Both the position numbers and the translations under genes were made by a program. Of a stretch of DNA of 64,000 nucleotides, positions 17,702 through 26,833 are shown piece after piece. Numbering within the stretch: position 1 is the stretch's first letter; each line of letters starts with the position of its first letter. The stretch comes from Pseudoxanthomonas wuyuanensis (GTDB taxonomy: Bacteria; Pseudomonadota; Gammaproteobacteria; Xanthomonadales; Xanthomonadaceae): NCBI RefSeq assembly GCF_900215535.1, contig NZ_OCND01000006.1:186001-250000 (forward strand), given 5' to 3'. A model generated the notes under the pieces. It was not told where the DNA came from. It did no database searches and was given only the letters and a program-made list of their open reading frames with translations.

Positions 17702-19270
17702 CTAGGGAGCGCCGGCGCCAGCGGCTGCAGTCGATTCGGCCTGCGCCCTGGCCTGCGCGCGGGCGGCGAACAGCGTGCCCGGTGGCGGCTGGTTGGTGAA
17801 GTACGACTGGATGCCGGCCAGCACCGCGGCGGCGACCTTGCGCTGGTGGGCAGGGTCGCGCAGGCGCTTTTCTTCTTCGTGATTGGAAATGAAACCGGTC
17901 TCCACCAGCATCGCCGGCATATCCGAATTGCGCAGCACTTCGAAATTGGCGAACTCGATCTGCGGCTTGTGGGTTTTGCCCAGGCTCTTCAAGCCCGTCA
18001 GCACATGGCCCGCCGCGTCCTGCGATGCTTTCATGTGGCCGCTCTGGGCCAGATCCAGCAGCACCGTCGACAAGGTGTCCTGGGTCAGGCGCACGCCGCC
18101 GACCAGATCCGATGCGTTTTCCTTGTCGGCCAGCCAGCGCGCGTGCTGCGAGGAAGCGCCACGCGTGGACAGCACGTAGACCGACGAACCCCAGGCGCTG
18201 CGGTTCTGCGCCGCATCGGCATGGATGGAAACGAACATGTCCGCCTTCGCGTTGCGCGCCTTGCGCGCGCGCTGCGGCCGTTCCACATACACATCGGTGT
18301 CGCGGATCAGATAGGCGCGCATGCCCGGCGTGGCGTTGATCTGGCGGGCGAGTTCCTTCGAAATCGCCAGTACGACGTTCTTTTCATAGGTGCCGTTGGG
18401 GCCGATGGCGCCGGGGTCCTGCCCGCCATGGCCGGGATCGATGGCGATGACCAACGGACGCGTCCCCGCCTGCGCGGATACCGAAGGTTTCGCTTGAGCC
18501 GGCTCGGGCGGGGAGGCCTCGGGCGTGGCCGCCGCCTGCGCTGCAGCGCCGATTGGCGCCGGCTTGCCGGTGGCGATGGTATAGGCCGGCGCCGCCACGG
18601 TGGTTTGGGTTGCGGGCGTTGCGGGCGGGACTGCCACCTGAGCGGCCGTCGGCTGGCCATTGAGGATGGCCTGCGGAGAAAGCGCCGATGCGGTTTCCGT
18701 CGCCGGTGGCGGAGCAGCAGCCTGCTGCTGCACCTGCGCTGTCAACGCGGCGGTGGCGCGTGCGGCGGCGGCGGTGGCGTCATCGCTCGCCGCCATTTGT
18801 GCCGGAGCCGCCTGCGCTGGCGCCGCAGCCGGGCTGGCTGTCGCCACGCTTGCAGCGGGGCCATCGCCCGGCCATTCGATGACCAGCCGCGAACCGCCTG
18901 CGGCTGGTTCGATACGCGGTTTCAACGACACCACCGAGGAGGAAAGATCGAACACCACCCGCAGCGTCCCCGGCGTGGGCTGGCCGGTGCGCACCGAAGT
19001 CACGATGCCCGCTCCAGCGGGAAGCTTGAGGCTGCGCGCGGCAGTGGATGCCGGCAGATCCACGACCAGGCGGTCCGGACCGCTCAGCGTCAGGGTCTTG
19101 AATTCGCCGGCGCCGTCGAGCTGGATTTCCGCACGGGTGCCGGTAGCGCCCACGGTAACGCTGACCCCGCTGACCTCGCCGGCCTGCACCGGGGAAACCG
19201 CAACAGCCGCCCACAGCCAGCCGGCCGCGAAGGCGGGTAGATACCGGAATTTGGGCTTCCCCATGCGCAT
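17702..19270 (-). CDS. amiC: N-acetylmuramoyl-L-alanine amidase (AMIN + Amidase_3), AmiB/AmiC type
   Basis: 522-residue periplasmic peptidoglycan amidase that splits daughter cells. A signal peptide (to about residue 30, AVSPVQA) is followed by an AMIN septal-targeting domain (about 31-135). Then comes a roughly 120-residue Ala/Pro/Thr-rich linker, and the zinc amidase domain starts at about 272: DPGHGGQDPGA, YEKNVVL, FVSIHAD and LVETGFISN supply the zinc ligands and catalytic glutamate. The C-terminus is again Ala/Gln-rich without a LysM domain. It lies between tsaE and mutL, the same position as amiB in E. coli; AmiB and AmiC cannot be told apart safely here. Confidence 0.92.
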   Translation of the reverse strand: MRMGKPKFRYLPAFAAGWLWAAVAVSPVQAGEVSGVSVTVGATGTRAEIQLDGAGEFKTLTLSGPDRLVVDLPASTAARSLKLPAGAGIVTSVRTGQPTPGTLRVVFDLSSSVVSLKPRIEPAAGGSRLVIEWPGDGPAASVATASPAAAPAQAAPAQMAASDDATAAAARATAALTAQVQQQAAAPPPATETASALSPQAILNGQPTAAQVAVPPATPATQTTVAAPAYTIATGKPAPIGAAAQAAATPEASPPEPAQAKPSVSAQAGTRPLVIAIDPGHGGQDPGAIGPNGTYEKNVVLAISKELARQINATPGMRAYLIRDTDVYVERPQRARKARNAKADMFVSIHADAAQNRSAWGSSVYVLSTRGASSQHARWLADKENASDLVGGVRLTQDTLSTVLLDLAQSGHMKASQDAAGHVLTGLKSLGKTHKPQIEFANFEVLRNSDMPAMLVETGFISNHEEEKRLRDPAHQRKVAAAVLAGIQSYFTNQPPPGTLFAARAQARAQAESTAAAGAGAP

Positions 19271-19345
19271 GCGGCGGATTCAAGCACCATCCACGCCGGA
19301 ATGCAAGGATTTTTCCCTTAATAATCCGTAACCTGCCGGATCTTC

Positions 19346-19828
19346 TTACATGGACAGGACAGGTGATCCCTGCAACTGGCCATTTTCAGCCAGCCGCGCC
19401 AGCCAATCAGCGCCGGTTTGCGAGCCCGCCGACAGGCGCAGTTGGCGCCCGTCGTCGCTTACCGCCAGTTCCGCCAGCAGATCGGCTGCCGGCAGCCCCG
19501 CCCCGCCCCGCTCGGGCCATTCCACCAGCCACAGGGTCGCGACGGCATCATCCAGGCCCAGGAAATCCAGTTCGCCGGCATCGCCAATCCGGTACAGGTC
19601 CAGGTGCCAGGCTTCGCCGCCGGCGATCGGATAGCGCTCGACCAGCGTATAGGTCGGGCTGCGGATGGCGCCCTGCACACCCAGTCCGCGCAGCAGCGCG
19701 CGCGCCAGCGTGGATTTGCCGGCGCCCAGGTCGCCGCGCAGATGCACGACCGCCTGCGCGGGGCGAGTCGCCGCCAATGCGCGGCCCACCTGTTCGGTGG
19801 CGTCGCTGTCGGGAAGGAAAATCTGCAT
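19346..19828 (-). CDS. tsaE: tRNA threonylcarbamoyladenosine biosynthesis ATPase TsaE
   Basis: 160-residue P-loop ATPase needed with TsaB, TsaC and TsaD for t6A37 modification of ANN-decoding tRNAs. Walker A is LRGDLGAGKSTLARALLRGL (about 29-48), with the switch-like RSPTYTLVERYP and HLDLYRI, and VEWPERG near residue 110, all typical of TsaE. The order nnr-tsaE-amidase-mutL is the classical yjeFE-ami-mutL arrangement. A repeat end lies 10 bp upstream of the start codon, so the promoter is either upstream with nnr or inside that repeat. Confidence 0.95.
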   Translation of the reverse strand: MQIFLPDSDATEQVGRALAATRPAQAVVHLRGDLGAGKSTLARALLRGLGVQGAIRSPTYTLVERYPIAGGEAWHLDLYRIGDAGELDFLGLDDAVATLWLVEWPERGGAGLPAADLLAELAVSDDGRQLRLSAGSQTGADWLARLAENGQLQGSPVLSM

Positions 19829-19838
19829 GCGGCGATTT

Positions 19839-19866
19839 TAGGGCGTGTTATGAGCTTTGAGGGCAG
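19839..19866 (-). repeat. Solitary end of the MITE-like repeat family
   Basis: TAGGGCGTGTTATGAGCTTTGAGGGC matches the terminal repeat of the element at 734-890. Only one end is visible, squeezed between the nnr stop (19888) and the tsaE start (19828). It probably represents a truncated copy. Confidence 0.55.
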
Positions 19867-19887
19867 CCAGCCGAAGCCATCGCAGGC

Positions 19888-21363
19888 TCATGGATTCGCC
19901 AGCCGGCGCAGGTGCGGCATCAGATCCGAAGGCAGCAGGCCGCGTTCGCCTTCGCTGGCGGCTTCATCGCCGGCCAGCGCATGCAGCAGCGCACCCGCGC
20001 TGGCCGCGTCGAAGGCCGGCAATCCCTGTCCGCGCAGCGCGGCGATGACGCCGGTCAGCGCATCGCCCATGCCGCCGACCGCCATACCCGGATTTCCGGC
20101 GTCGATCGCGCGGGGGATTTGGCCTGGCGCAGCGACCACGGTGCCGGCCCCTTTCAATACCACCACCGAGCCGTAACGCTCGCTCAACGCGCGCGCCGCA
20201 GCGAACCGATCCCGCTGCACGTCGGCAGCGCCCCCCACGCCAAGCAGCCGCGCCGCCTCGCCTGGATGCGGTGTCAGTACCGCGTCATCCAGCTTGTGCG
20301 GCTGCGCGGCCAGCAGGTTCAGCGCATCGGCATCGATCACCAGCGGTTTGCCGGCGCGCAGGGCCAGCGCGAACAAGCCCTGCGCCCAGTCGCCCTGCCC
20401 CAACCCGGGGCCCAATGCCACGATGTCGGCCGGCTCCAGCAATGCCTGCAGCGCCTCGCCCGATTCGACCGCACGCACCATCGCTTCCGGCCGCCGCGCC
20501 AGCAATGCGGCAACATGCGATTCGCGCGTGGCAACGCTCAAAAGACCAGCGCCGCAACGCAGCGCTGCCTCTGCGCACAAGGCGATGGCGCCGCCGCTGC
20601 CATGATCGCCACCGATGCACAGCACGCGGCCGGATTCGCCCTTGTGGGTATTGCGCCGGCGCGGCAGCAGCCAGCGCGCCAATGCGTCTTTCTGCAGCAG
20701 GGTGGCGGCCGCCGCCGTATCGTCGAACGCCGCGGCCGGCACGTCCAGATCGTCCAGCGCCAACGCGCCGGTGTATTCCAGCGCATCGCCGGTAAACAGC
20801 CCCGCGTGCATGGCAATGAACTGCAGCGTGCAGGTGGCCAGCACCGCCGCGCCCGGCACCGAACCCAGCTCGGCGTCGACGCCGCTGGGCACATCCAGCG
20901 ACAGCACCGGCACCGACTGTGCGTTGATCGCCGCGATCAGGGCCGCACAGCCCGCATCGGGCGGGCGCGTCAGGCCGATGCCGAACAAGGCATCGACGAC
21001 CACATCCGCCGCCGGCAGGCGTTCATCGAAGAGCTCGACGGTTCCGCCCGCCGCCAGGTAGTCGGTGCAGGCACGCTGTGCGAGCTCGCTTGCCGGTACG
21101 TGTTCACGAAGGTGTACCAGTTGCACGCTGCGTCCGGAACGGCGCGCCAGCCGCGCCAGCACATAGCCGTCGCCGCCGTTGTTGCCGGGCCCGCAGACCA
21201 CCACGATGCGCTGCGCCTGCGGCCACTGCTGCAGCAGATACCGCCAGCCGGCCTGGCCGGCGCGCTGCATCAACTGATAGCCGTCGCCGCCCAGCAAGGC
21301 GGTTGCCCGCGCATCCAGCTGGCGCGCCGCGGCGCTGCCGTACAGGGGAAAGGTTCCGGACAT
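19888..21363 (-). CDS. nnr: Bifunctional NAD(P)H-hydrate epimerase / ADP-dependent NAD(P)H-hydrate dehydratase
   Basis: 491 residues. The N-terminal YjeF_N epimerase domain (about 1-215) includes VVCGPGNNGGDGYVLARL. The C-terminal ribokinase-like dehydratase domain (about 225-491) includes GPGLGQGDW, LTPHPGEAARLLG and GGMGDALTGVIAAL. Together they repair NADHX and NADPHX. The gene starts 23 bp from the divergent queG start, as in enterobacteria, so the two promoters overlap each other's 5' ends. tsaE follows after 59 bp. Confidence 0.95.
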   Translation of the reverse strand: MSGTFPLYGSAAARQLDARATALLGGDGYQLMQRAGQAGWRYLLQQWPQAQRIVVVCGPGNNGGDGYVLARLARRSGRSVQLVHLREHVPASELAQRACTDYLAAGGTVELFDERLPAADVVVDALFGIGLTRPPDAGCAALIAAINAQSVPVLSLDVPSGVDAELGSVPGAAVLATCTLQFIAMHAGLFTGDALEYTGALALDDLDVPAAAFDDTAAAATLLQKDALARWLLPRRRNTHKGESGRVLCIGGDHGSGGAIALCAEAALRCGAGLLSVATRESHVAALLARRPEAMVRAVESGEALQALLEPADIVALGPGLGQGDWAQGLFALALRAGKPLVIDADALNLLAAQPHKLDDAVLTPHPGEAARLLGVGGAADVQRDRFAAARALSERYGSVVVLKGAGTVVAAPGQIPRAIDAGNPGMAVGGMGDALTGVIAALRGQGLPAFDAASAGALLHALAGDEAASEGERGLLPSDLMPHLRRLANP

Positions 21364-21386
21364 GCGGCCGATTCTATACTGCTCGG

Positions 21387-22463
21387 ATGTCCATGCTGCC
21401 CGTCCGCCTGCCCGACCCCGCCGCGCTCGCCCATCGCGTGCGCGAGCTGGCGCGCGCGTTGGGGTTCCAGCGCTGCGGCATCGCCGGCATCGAACTTGGC
21501 CAGGACGAGGCGCATCTGCGCGACTGGCTGGCCAAAGGGCTGTATGGCTCGATGGAATGGATGGCGCGCCATGGCGACAAGCGCGCGCGGCCGGACGAAC
21601 TGATTCCGGGCACGCTGCGGGTGATTTCGGTCGGCCTGGACTATGGCCGCAACGACAGCGACGACGCCTGGCACACGCTGGCCGATGGCGAACGCGCCTA
21701 TGTCGCGCGCTATGCGCTGGGGCGCGACTACCACAAGCTGATGCGCAACCGCCTGCAGAAACTGGCCGAACGCATCCAGGCCGAAGTCGGCCCGTTCGGA
21801 CACCGCGTATTCGTCGATTCGGCGCCGGTGCTGGAGCGCGCGCTGGCCCGCAACGCCGGGCTGGGCTGGATCGGTAAGCACACCTGCCTGATCGACAAGG
21901 ACGGCGGTTCGTGGTTCTTCCTCGGCGAGATCTATGTCGATCTGCCGCTTCCGATCGATGCGCCGGCCAGTGCGCATTGCGGCACCTGCACGCGCTGCAT
22001 CGAAATCTGCCCGACCCAGGCCATCACCGCGCCGTACCGGCTGGATGCGCGCCGCTGCATTTCCTACCTGACCATCGAGCATGAAGGCGCGATTCCCGAA
22101 GATCTGCGCCCGGCCATCGGCAACCGCATCTTCGGTTGCGACGATTGCCAGCTGATCTGCCCCTGGAACAAGTTCGCCAAGCGCACTGACGAAGCGGATT
22201 TCCGCGCCCGCAACGATCTGGATACCGCGACGCTGCCGCAGCTGTTCGCCTGGAGCGAGGACGAATTCCTGCAGCGCACCGAGGGCTCTGCAATCCGGCG
22301 CAGCGGCTACGAGCGCTGGTTGCGCAATATCGCGGTGGCGCTGGGCAATGCGCCGGCCACACCGGCGGTGCTGGAAGCGCTCGCTTCGCGCCGGGATCAC
22401 GAATCGGCCGTGGTACGCGAGCATGTGGCGTGGGCACTGCAACGCCATGCCAGCAACACGTAG
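21387..22463 (+). CDS. queG: Epoxyqueuosine reductase
   Basis: 358-residue cobalamin-dependent Fe-S enzyme performing the last step of queuosine synthesis on tRNA. The catalytic-core region GLGWIGKHTCLIDKDGGSWFF is followed by two [4Fe-4S] sites: CGTCTRCIEICPTQAI and GCDDCQLICPWNKF, with a HEAT-like C-terminus (AVVREHVAWAL). A second in-frame ATG two codons later (21393) is an equally good start. The gene is divergent from nnr and is followed 13 bp later by a REP-type palindrome. Confidence 0.95.
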   Translation: MSMLPVRLPDPAALAHRVRELARALGFQRCGIAGIELGQDEAHLRDWLAKGLYGSMEWMARHGDKRARPDELIPGTLRVISVGLDYGRNDSDDAWHTLADGERAYVARYALGRDYHKLMRNRLQKLAERIQAEVGPFGHRVFVDSAPVLERALARNAGLGWIGKHTCLIDKDGGSWFFLGEIYVDLPLPIDAPASAHCGTCTRCIEICPTQAITAPYRLDARRCISYLTIEHEGAIPEDLRPAIGNRIFGCDDCQLICPWNKFAKRTDEADFRARNDLDTATLPQLFAWSEDEFLQRTEGSAIRRSGYERWLRNIAVALGNAPATPAVLEALASRRDHESAVVREHVAWALQRHASNT

Positions 22464-22476
22464 CAAGAACATCATT

Positions 22477-22544
22477 TGTAGGAGCGACGCGAGTCGCGAG
22501 AAGCTTCCATGGGAAAGCCCATCGCGACTCACGTCGCTCCCACA
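22477..22544. repeat. REP-type palindrome, inverted pair
   Basis: Left arm TGTAGGAGCGACGCGAGTCGCGA (22477-22499 on the plus strand) and right arm 22522-22544 are near-perfect inverse complements separated by 22 bases. It lies between convergent queG and pgi, where the hairpin could also stop or stabilise both transcripts. Confidence 0.85.
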
Positions 22545-22571
22545 GAAGGCCATCGGAGGCCTTCGCAAGGC

Positions 22572-24083
22572 TCAGCTGTGCGCCCGCAACTCCGCCAGCA
22601 GCGCCCGGGTCACCGGATCGCCGGCTTCGGCCTCGCCCTTCAGCGCCGGCAACAGGCCGTTGGCTAGCTGCTTGCCCAGCTCCACGCCGAACTGATCGAA
22701 GGCGTTGATGCCCCACAGCACCGATTGCGCGTAGACGCTGTGCTCGTACATCGCGATCAGCGCGCCCAGCGATTGCGGGGTCAGCGCGTCCAGCAGGATC
22801 ATCGTGCTGGGGCGGCCGCCGGCATAGCTGCGGTGCGGGTCGTCGCTGCCCTGGCCGTTGGCCAGGGCCTGGCTCTGCGCCAGCAGGTTGGACATCAGGG
22901 CCAGATGGTTTTCCGTATACGGATCGTCGTTGCGTACGGTGCCGACAAAATCCAGAGGCACCACGCCGGTGCCCTGGTGCAGCGCCTGGAAGAAGCTGTG
23001 CTGCACGTCGGTACCGGCACCGCCCCACCACACCGGCACGGTATCGGCATCGACGGGGCTGCCGTCCAGCTTCACCGACTTGCCCAGGCTTTCCATTACC
23101 AGTTGCTGCAGGTAGGCCGGCAGCAACGCCAGGCGCTGATCGTAGGTCATCACGCCGTGCGCGGCATGGCCCAGCGCATTGCGGTTCCAGACCGCGGTCA
23201 GCGCGTGACGCACGGCGATATTGCCGGCCAGCGGCGCATTCAAGACGTGCGCGTCGAATTCGGAAGCGCCCGCCAACAAGGCTTCAAAACGTTGGAAACC
23301 GATCGCCAGCGCAATCGGCAAGCCGACCGCCGACCACAGCGAATAACGTCCGCCGACCCAGTCCCACATCGGCAGCACGCGCTCGGCAGCGATGTCGAAG
23401 GCGGCCGCGGCGCGCTCGGGATTGGCGCTGACCGCATACAGGCGGTCGCTGCCGCCCAGCCAGTCGCGCAGGATGCCGCCGTTGAGCAGCGTTTCCTGGG
23501 TACCGAAGGTCTTGGAGATCAGGATGGCCGCAGTGCGTGCCGGATCCAGCGGCGCCAGCACGCGCTGCGCGGCGGCGCCGTCGACATTGGACAGGAAGTG
23601 CACGCGGAAACGGCCGAAGCCGGGCTCGCGCAAGGCATCGGCGACCAGCCGCGGCCCCAGATCGGAACCGCCGATGCCGACGCTGACGATGTCGGTGATG
23701 TCGCTGGCTTGCAGTTGCGCGATCAGCACGGCCATCCGTTCGCGCACCCCGGCTGCGGTCGCATAGGCCTGGCGCGCGATGGCGGCATCGGAATGATTGC
23801 CGCGCAGGGCGGTATGCAGCGCTGCGCGGCCTTCGGTGACGTTGACCCGCTCGCCGTCGAACAGGCGTCTGAACGCGCCGGCAAGGTCTTTCGATTCGGC
23901 CAGCGCCAGCATCGCCTCCAGCGCCTGGCGATCGTAGGCCTGGCGCGCGAAGTTGAAGTACAGCGGGCCGGCGCGCAGCGCAAAATCGCCGGCACGGGCG
24001 GGATCCTGCGCCAGCAGCGCCGGCAGATGGACGCCGCGAAGGCGTTCGGCGTGGGTTCGCAACGCGTCGAGAGCCTTCGCCAT
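22572..24083 (-). CDS. pgi: Glucose-6-phosphate isomerase
   Basis: 503 residues; interconverts glucose-6-phosphate and fructose-6-phosphate. Visible family segments are [19 protein letters not shown] (about 133-151), [34 protein letters not shown] and a C-terminal region with [15 protein letters not shown]. The length is slightly below the 549 residues of E. coli Pgi, as is common in this group. Its ATG lies two bases after the panD stop, so it is probably transcribed with the pantothenate genes. It supplies hexose phosphate that could feed the sugar-nucleotide genes further along. Confidence 0.96.
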   Translation of the reverse strand: MAKALDALRTHAERLRGVHLPALLAQDPARAGDFALRAGPLYFNFARQAYDRQALEAMLALAESKDLAGAFRRLFDGERVNVTEGRAALHTALRGNHSDAAIARQAYATAAGVRERMAVLIAQLQASDITDIVSVGIGGSDLGPRLVADALREPGFGRFRVHFLSNVDGAAAQRVLAPLDPARTAAILISKTFGTQETLLNGGILRDWLGGSDRLYAVSANPERAAAAFDIAAERVLPMWDWVGGRYSLWSAVGLPIALAIGFQRFEALLAGASEFDAHVLNAPLAGNIAVRHALTAVWNRNALGHAAHGVMTYDQRLALLPAYLQQLVMESLGKSVKLDGSPVDADTVPVWWGGAGTDVQHSFFQALHQGTGVVPLDFVGTVRNDDPYTENHLALMSNLLAQSQALANGQGSDDPHRSYAGGRPSTMILLDALTPQSLGALIAMYEHSVYAQSVLWGINAFDQFGVELGKQLANGLLPALKGEAEAGDPVTRALLAELRAHS

Positions 24084-24085
24084 GC

Positions 24086-24466
24086 TTATGCGGCCTGCTT
24101 GGGAATGGAGTGATTGGTATGGGTGATGGCGTTGTTGCCGTCCACGTAGATCAGCTTCGGCTGGAAGCGGGCGGCCTCCTCCTCGCTGACGCCGGCGAAG
24201 GCGGCAATGATGATGATGTCGCCCACCTGCACATGCCGCGCGGCGCCGCCGTTGAGCGAAACCACGCCGCTGCCTTCATCGGCGCGGATGGCATAGGTCG
24301 AGAACCGCGCGCCGTTGGTGACGTCCCAGATATGGACCTGCTCGAACTCGCGGATGCCGCTGGCATCCAGCAGCAGGCCGTCGATGGCGATGGAGCCTTC
24401 GTAGTTCAGGTCGGCATGGGTGACGGTGGCGCGGTGAATCTTGGTTTTCAGCAGGCTCAGTTGCAT
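24086..24466 (-). CDS. panD: Aspartate 1-decarboxylase
   Basis: 126 residues; makes beta-alanine for pantothenate. The self-processing site is YEGSI: cleavage between G24 and S25 yields the pyruvoyl group on Ser25. Other conserved parts are [28 protein letters not shown] and [11 protein letters not shown]. It stands 163 bp downstream of panC, a gap that holds a repeat fragment, and 2 bp before pgi. Confidence 0.97.
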   Translation of the reverse strand: MQLSLLKTKIHRATVTHADLNYEGSIAIDGLLLDASGIREFEQVHIWDVTNGARFSTYAIRADEGSGVVSLNGGAARHVQVGDIIIIAAFAGVSEEEAARFQPKLIYVDGNNAITHTNHSIPKQAA

Positions 24467-24569
24467 GACGGCGGCGTGATTCGTGGGAAGTCGGAGTTTA
24501 TCAGGGCGTGAGCGGCGAGCGCGGAAGGGAACTGCCCGGGGTTACCTCGCCCTTCGCTGGTGCTGCCTC

Positions 24570-24590
24570 CTGTCCAGAAGCCGGTGGCCC
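24570..24590. repeat. Fragment of the CTGTCCAGAAGCCG repeat family
   Basis: CTGTCCAGAAGCCGGTGGCC matches the left end of the inverted-repeat element at 44600-44713 and the right end (inverted) of the one at 28564-28760. Only a short piece remains, in the panC-panD gap. Confidence 0.5.
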
Positions 24591-24629
24591 TGGAAACGGG
24601 AGAAGAATCAAAAACCGCTCTGGCGCGGC

Positions 24630-25472
24630 TCACCACTCCAGGTTGTCGATCAGCCGGGTCTTGCCGAGCCGGGCGGCGATCAGGGCCACCCTGGGGCCGG
24701 TCTCGCCATCGGCCGGTTCGCTGAGATCGGGGCGGCGCACCACGCTGTAGTCGACCACGAAACCGGCCTCGGCGAGTTCGCGCGCGGCGGCGGCCTCCAC
24801 CGCCGCACGCGGCGTGGCGGCAACGATGCCTTCGCGCATCGCCAGCAGCGTGCGCCGGATGGCGGCCGCGCGCGGGCGTTCGTCCGCCGCCAGGTACTGG
24901 TTGCGCGAACTCATCGCCAGTCCGTCGGACTCGCGGACGATGCTGCCGGCCAGGATTTCCACCGGGAACGCGAGATCCCGCACCATCTGCCGGATCACCG
25001 CCAGTTGCTGGAAATCCTTCTTGCCGAACGCGGCCACGTCCGGCTGCACCTGGTTGAACAGGCGGCTGACCACGGTGCAGACGCCGTCGAAATGGCCAGG
25101 ACGGTGGGCGCCCTCGAGCAGGCTGCTGACGCCGGGCACATGCACCTTGGCCGCCAGCTCCACCCCGAACGGATACATCGATTCCACCGTCGGCAGCCAC
25201 AGCGCGTCGCAACCGGCGCCTTCCAGCCCGCTGGTGTCGGCTTCGGGCGTGCGCGGATAGCGGGTGAAGTCTTCGTTGGGACCGAACTGGGTGGGATTGA
25301 CGAACACGCTGGACACCACGCGGTCGGCGTACTGCCGCGCCAGCATCACCAGCGAATAGTGGCCGGCGTGCAGGTTGCCCATGGTCGGCACCAGCGCCAC
25401 CCGCAGGCCCTGGCGTTTCCAGCCGGTAACGCGGGCGCGCAGCAGCTCCAGCTCGGTGATGGTTTCGATCAT
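24630..25472 (-). CDS. panC: Pantothenate synthetase
   Basis: 280 residues; joins pantoate and beta-alanine using ATP. The HIGH-type motif is PTMGNLHAGHYSLV (about 29-42), followed by SVFVNPTQFGPNEDF with the pantoate-binding glutamine, FGKKDFQQL and the KMSKS-like MSSRNQYL. The start codon lies 33 bp after the panB stop. The frame continues upstream across panB but the MIETITEL start is the family norm. Confidence 0.97.
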   Translation of the reverse strand: MIETITELELLRARVTGWKRQGLRVALVPTMGNLHAGHYSLVMLARQYADRVVSSVFVNPTQFGPNEDFTRYPRTPEADTSGLEGAGCDALWLPTVESMYPFGVELAAKVHVPGVSSLLEGAHRPGHFDGVCTVVSRLFNQVQPDVAAFGKKDFQQLAVIRQMVRDLAFPVEILAGSIVRESDGLAMSSRNQYLAADERPRAAAIRRTLLAMREGIVAATPRAAVEAAAARELAEAGFVVDYSVVRRPDLSEPADGETGPRVALIAARLGKTRLIDNLEW

Positions 25473-25505
25473 CGGGTTCGGCCCTTGACGCCGGTATGCG
25501 GCGCG

Positions 25506-26324
25506 TTAGCTGGAATAGGAATGGCTGGCGTCGGGAAACGAACCGTCGCGCACGGCCTGGGCGTAGGCGCGGATGGCGCCGGCAATGGAGCCGCCTTCGG
25601 CCAGGAAATCCTTGACGAACTTGGGCCGGCGGTGGCCGCTGTCGATGCCGAGGAAATCGTGCAGCACCAGCACCTGGCCATCGCAGCCGGGGCCGGCACC
25701 GATGCCGATGGTAGGGATGGCGATGGCCGCGGTGACCCTGGTGGCCAGCGGCGACGGCACGCATTCGAGCACCAGCAGCGAAGCACCCGCCTCCGCCACC
25801 GCCTGCGCATCGGCCAGCAGTTGCGCAGCGGCGGCATCATCGCGGCCCTGCACCTTGTAGCCGCCGAACTTGAGTACCGACTGCGGGGTCAGGCCCAGGT
25901 GCGAACAGACAGGAATATCGCGCTCGGCCAGGAAACGGATGACCTCCAGCTTGTGGCCGGCGCCTTCCAGCTTGACCATTTCCGCGCCGGCCTGCAGCAG
26001 GGCGATGGATGCCTGCAGCGCGCGTTCGGGAGTGGCGTCGGACTGGAACGGCAGGTCGGCGACCAACAGCGCGCGCGACAACCCGCGCGCGACCGCAGCG
26101 GTGTGGTAGACGATGTCATCGACGCTGACCGGCAACGTGGAATCGTGGCCCTGCACCACCATGCCCAGCGAATCGCCGACCAGCACCAGGTCCACGCCAT
26201 TGGCGTCCATCGCCCGGGCGAAGCTGTTGTCGTAAGCGGTCAGCATGACCAGCTTGCGGCCCTCGCGCTTGGCGTCGGCCAATCCGGGGACGGTCCAGGG
26301 CTTGCTGTCGGCGTGTGTGCTCAT
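25506..26324 (-). CDS. panB: 3-methyl-2-oxobutanoate hydroxymethyltransferase
   Basis: 272 residues; forms ketopantoate from alpha-ketoisovalerate and methylene-tetrahydrofolate. Diagnostic segments are [38 protein letters not shown] (metal-binding aspartates), KLEGAG and [17 protein letters not shown]. The C-terminal part after residue 235 is a short tail. It is followed by panC and preceded by folK in one minus-strand unit, the same order as in E. coli (folK-panB-panC-panD). Confidence 0.97.
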   Translation of the reverse strand: MSTHADSKPWTVPGLADAKREGRKLVMLTAYDNSFARAMDANGVDLVLVGDSLGMVVQGHDSTLPVSVDDIVYHTAAVARGLSRALLVADLPFQSDATPERALQASIALLQAGAEMVKLEGAGHKLEVIRFLAERDIPVCSHLGLTPQSVLKFGGYKVQGRDDAAAAQLLADAQAVAEAGASLLVLECVPSPLATRVTAAIAIPTIGIGAGPGCDGQVLVLHDFLGIDSGHRRPKFVKDFLAEGGSIAGAIRAYAQAVRDGSFPDASHSYSS

Positions 26325-26341
26325 AGCCCCGCATTATCCAC

Positions 26342-26833
26342 TTATAACGGCTGGATATTCGACAGATCCAGGCCGGACACAGCATTCCGCGCAGCGCCAA
26401 CGCCGGGAATCGCCGCGTCCGGTGCGATTTCCAGCAGCGGCACCAGCGCGAAGGCGCGCTGGGCCAGATGCGGATGCGGCACCTGCAGGCCGGGTTCATC
26501 GATCATCGCCTCGCCATACAACAGCAGGTCCAGATCCAGCGTGCGCGGCCCCCAGCGCCGTTCGACGCTGCGGTCGCGGCCGAACTCGCGTTCGGTCGCC
26601 AGCAGCGCGTCCAGCAGCGCGCGCGCATCCAGCCCTGTGTCTATCAGCGCAACGGCATTGACGAAGTCCGGCTGCGCCTGCATGCCCCAGGCCGGCGTGC
26701 GGTAGAGCCGCGAGCATCGCAACAGTCGCGTCCGCGGCAGCAGACCCAGCGACTGCGCGGCCCGTTGCACGGTAAGCGCCGCATCGCCCAGGTTGGCGCC
26801 CAGGCCTATCGCCGCAACCACCGTGGCGGTCAT
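26342..26833 (-). CDS. folK: 2-amino-4-hydroxy-6-hydroxymethyldihydropteridine pyrophosphokinase
   Basis: 163 residues; transfers pyrophosphate from ATP to the pterin in folate synthesis. Conserved parts are IGLGANLGDA, TPAWGMQAQPDFVNAVA and the catalytic segment RWGPRTLDLDLLLYGE, followed by VPHPHLAQRAFALVPL. The ATG overlaps the pcnB stop by four bases, implying translational coupling, and panB starts 17 bp after its stop. Confidence 0.96.
   Translation of the reverse strand: MTATVVAAIGLGANLGDAALTVQRAAQSLGLLPRTRLLRCSRLYRTPAWGMQAQPDFVNAVALIDTGLDARALLDALLATEREFGRDRSVERRWGPRTLDLDLLLYGEAMIDEPGLQVPHPHLAQRAFALVPLLEIAPDAAIPGVGAARNAVSGLDLSNIQPL

Noticed and set aside
22477..22544. CRISPR repeat or array
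   Set aside because: The palindrome occurs as single dispersed inverted pairs, not as direct repeats with regular spacers.
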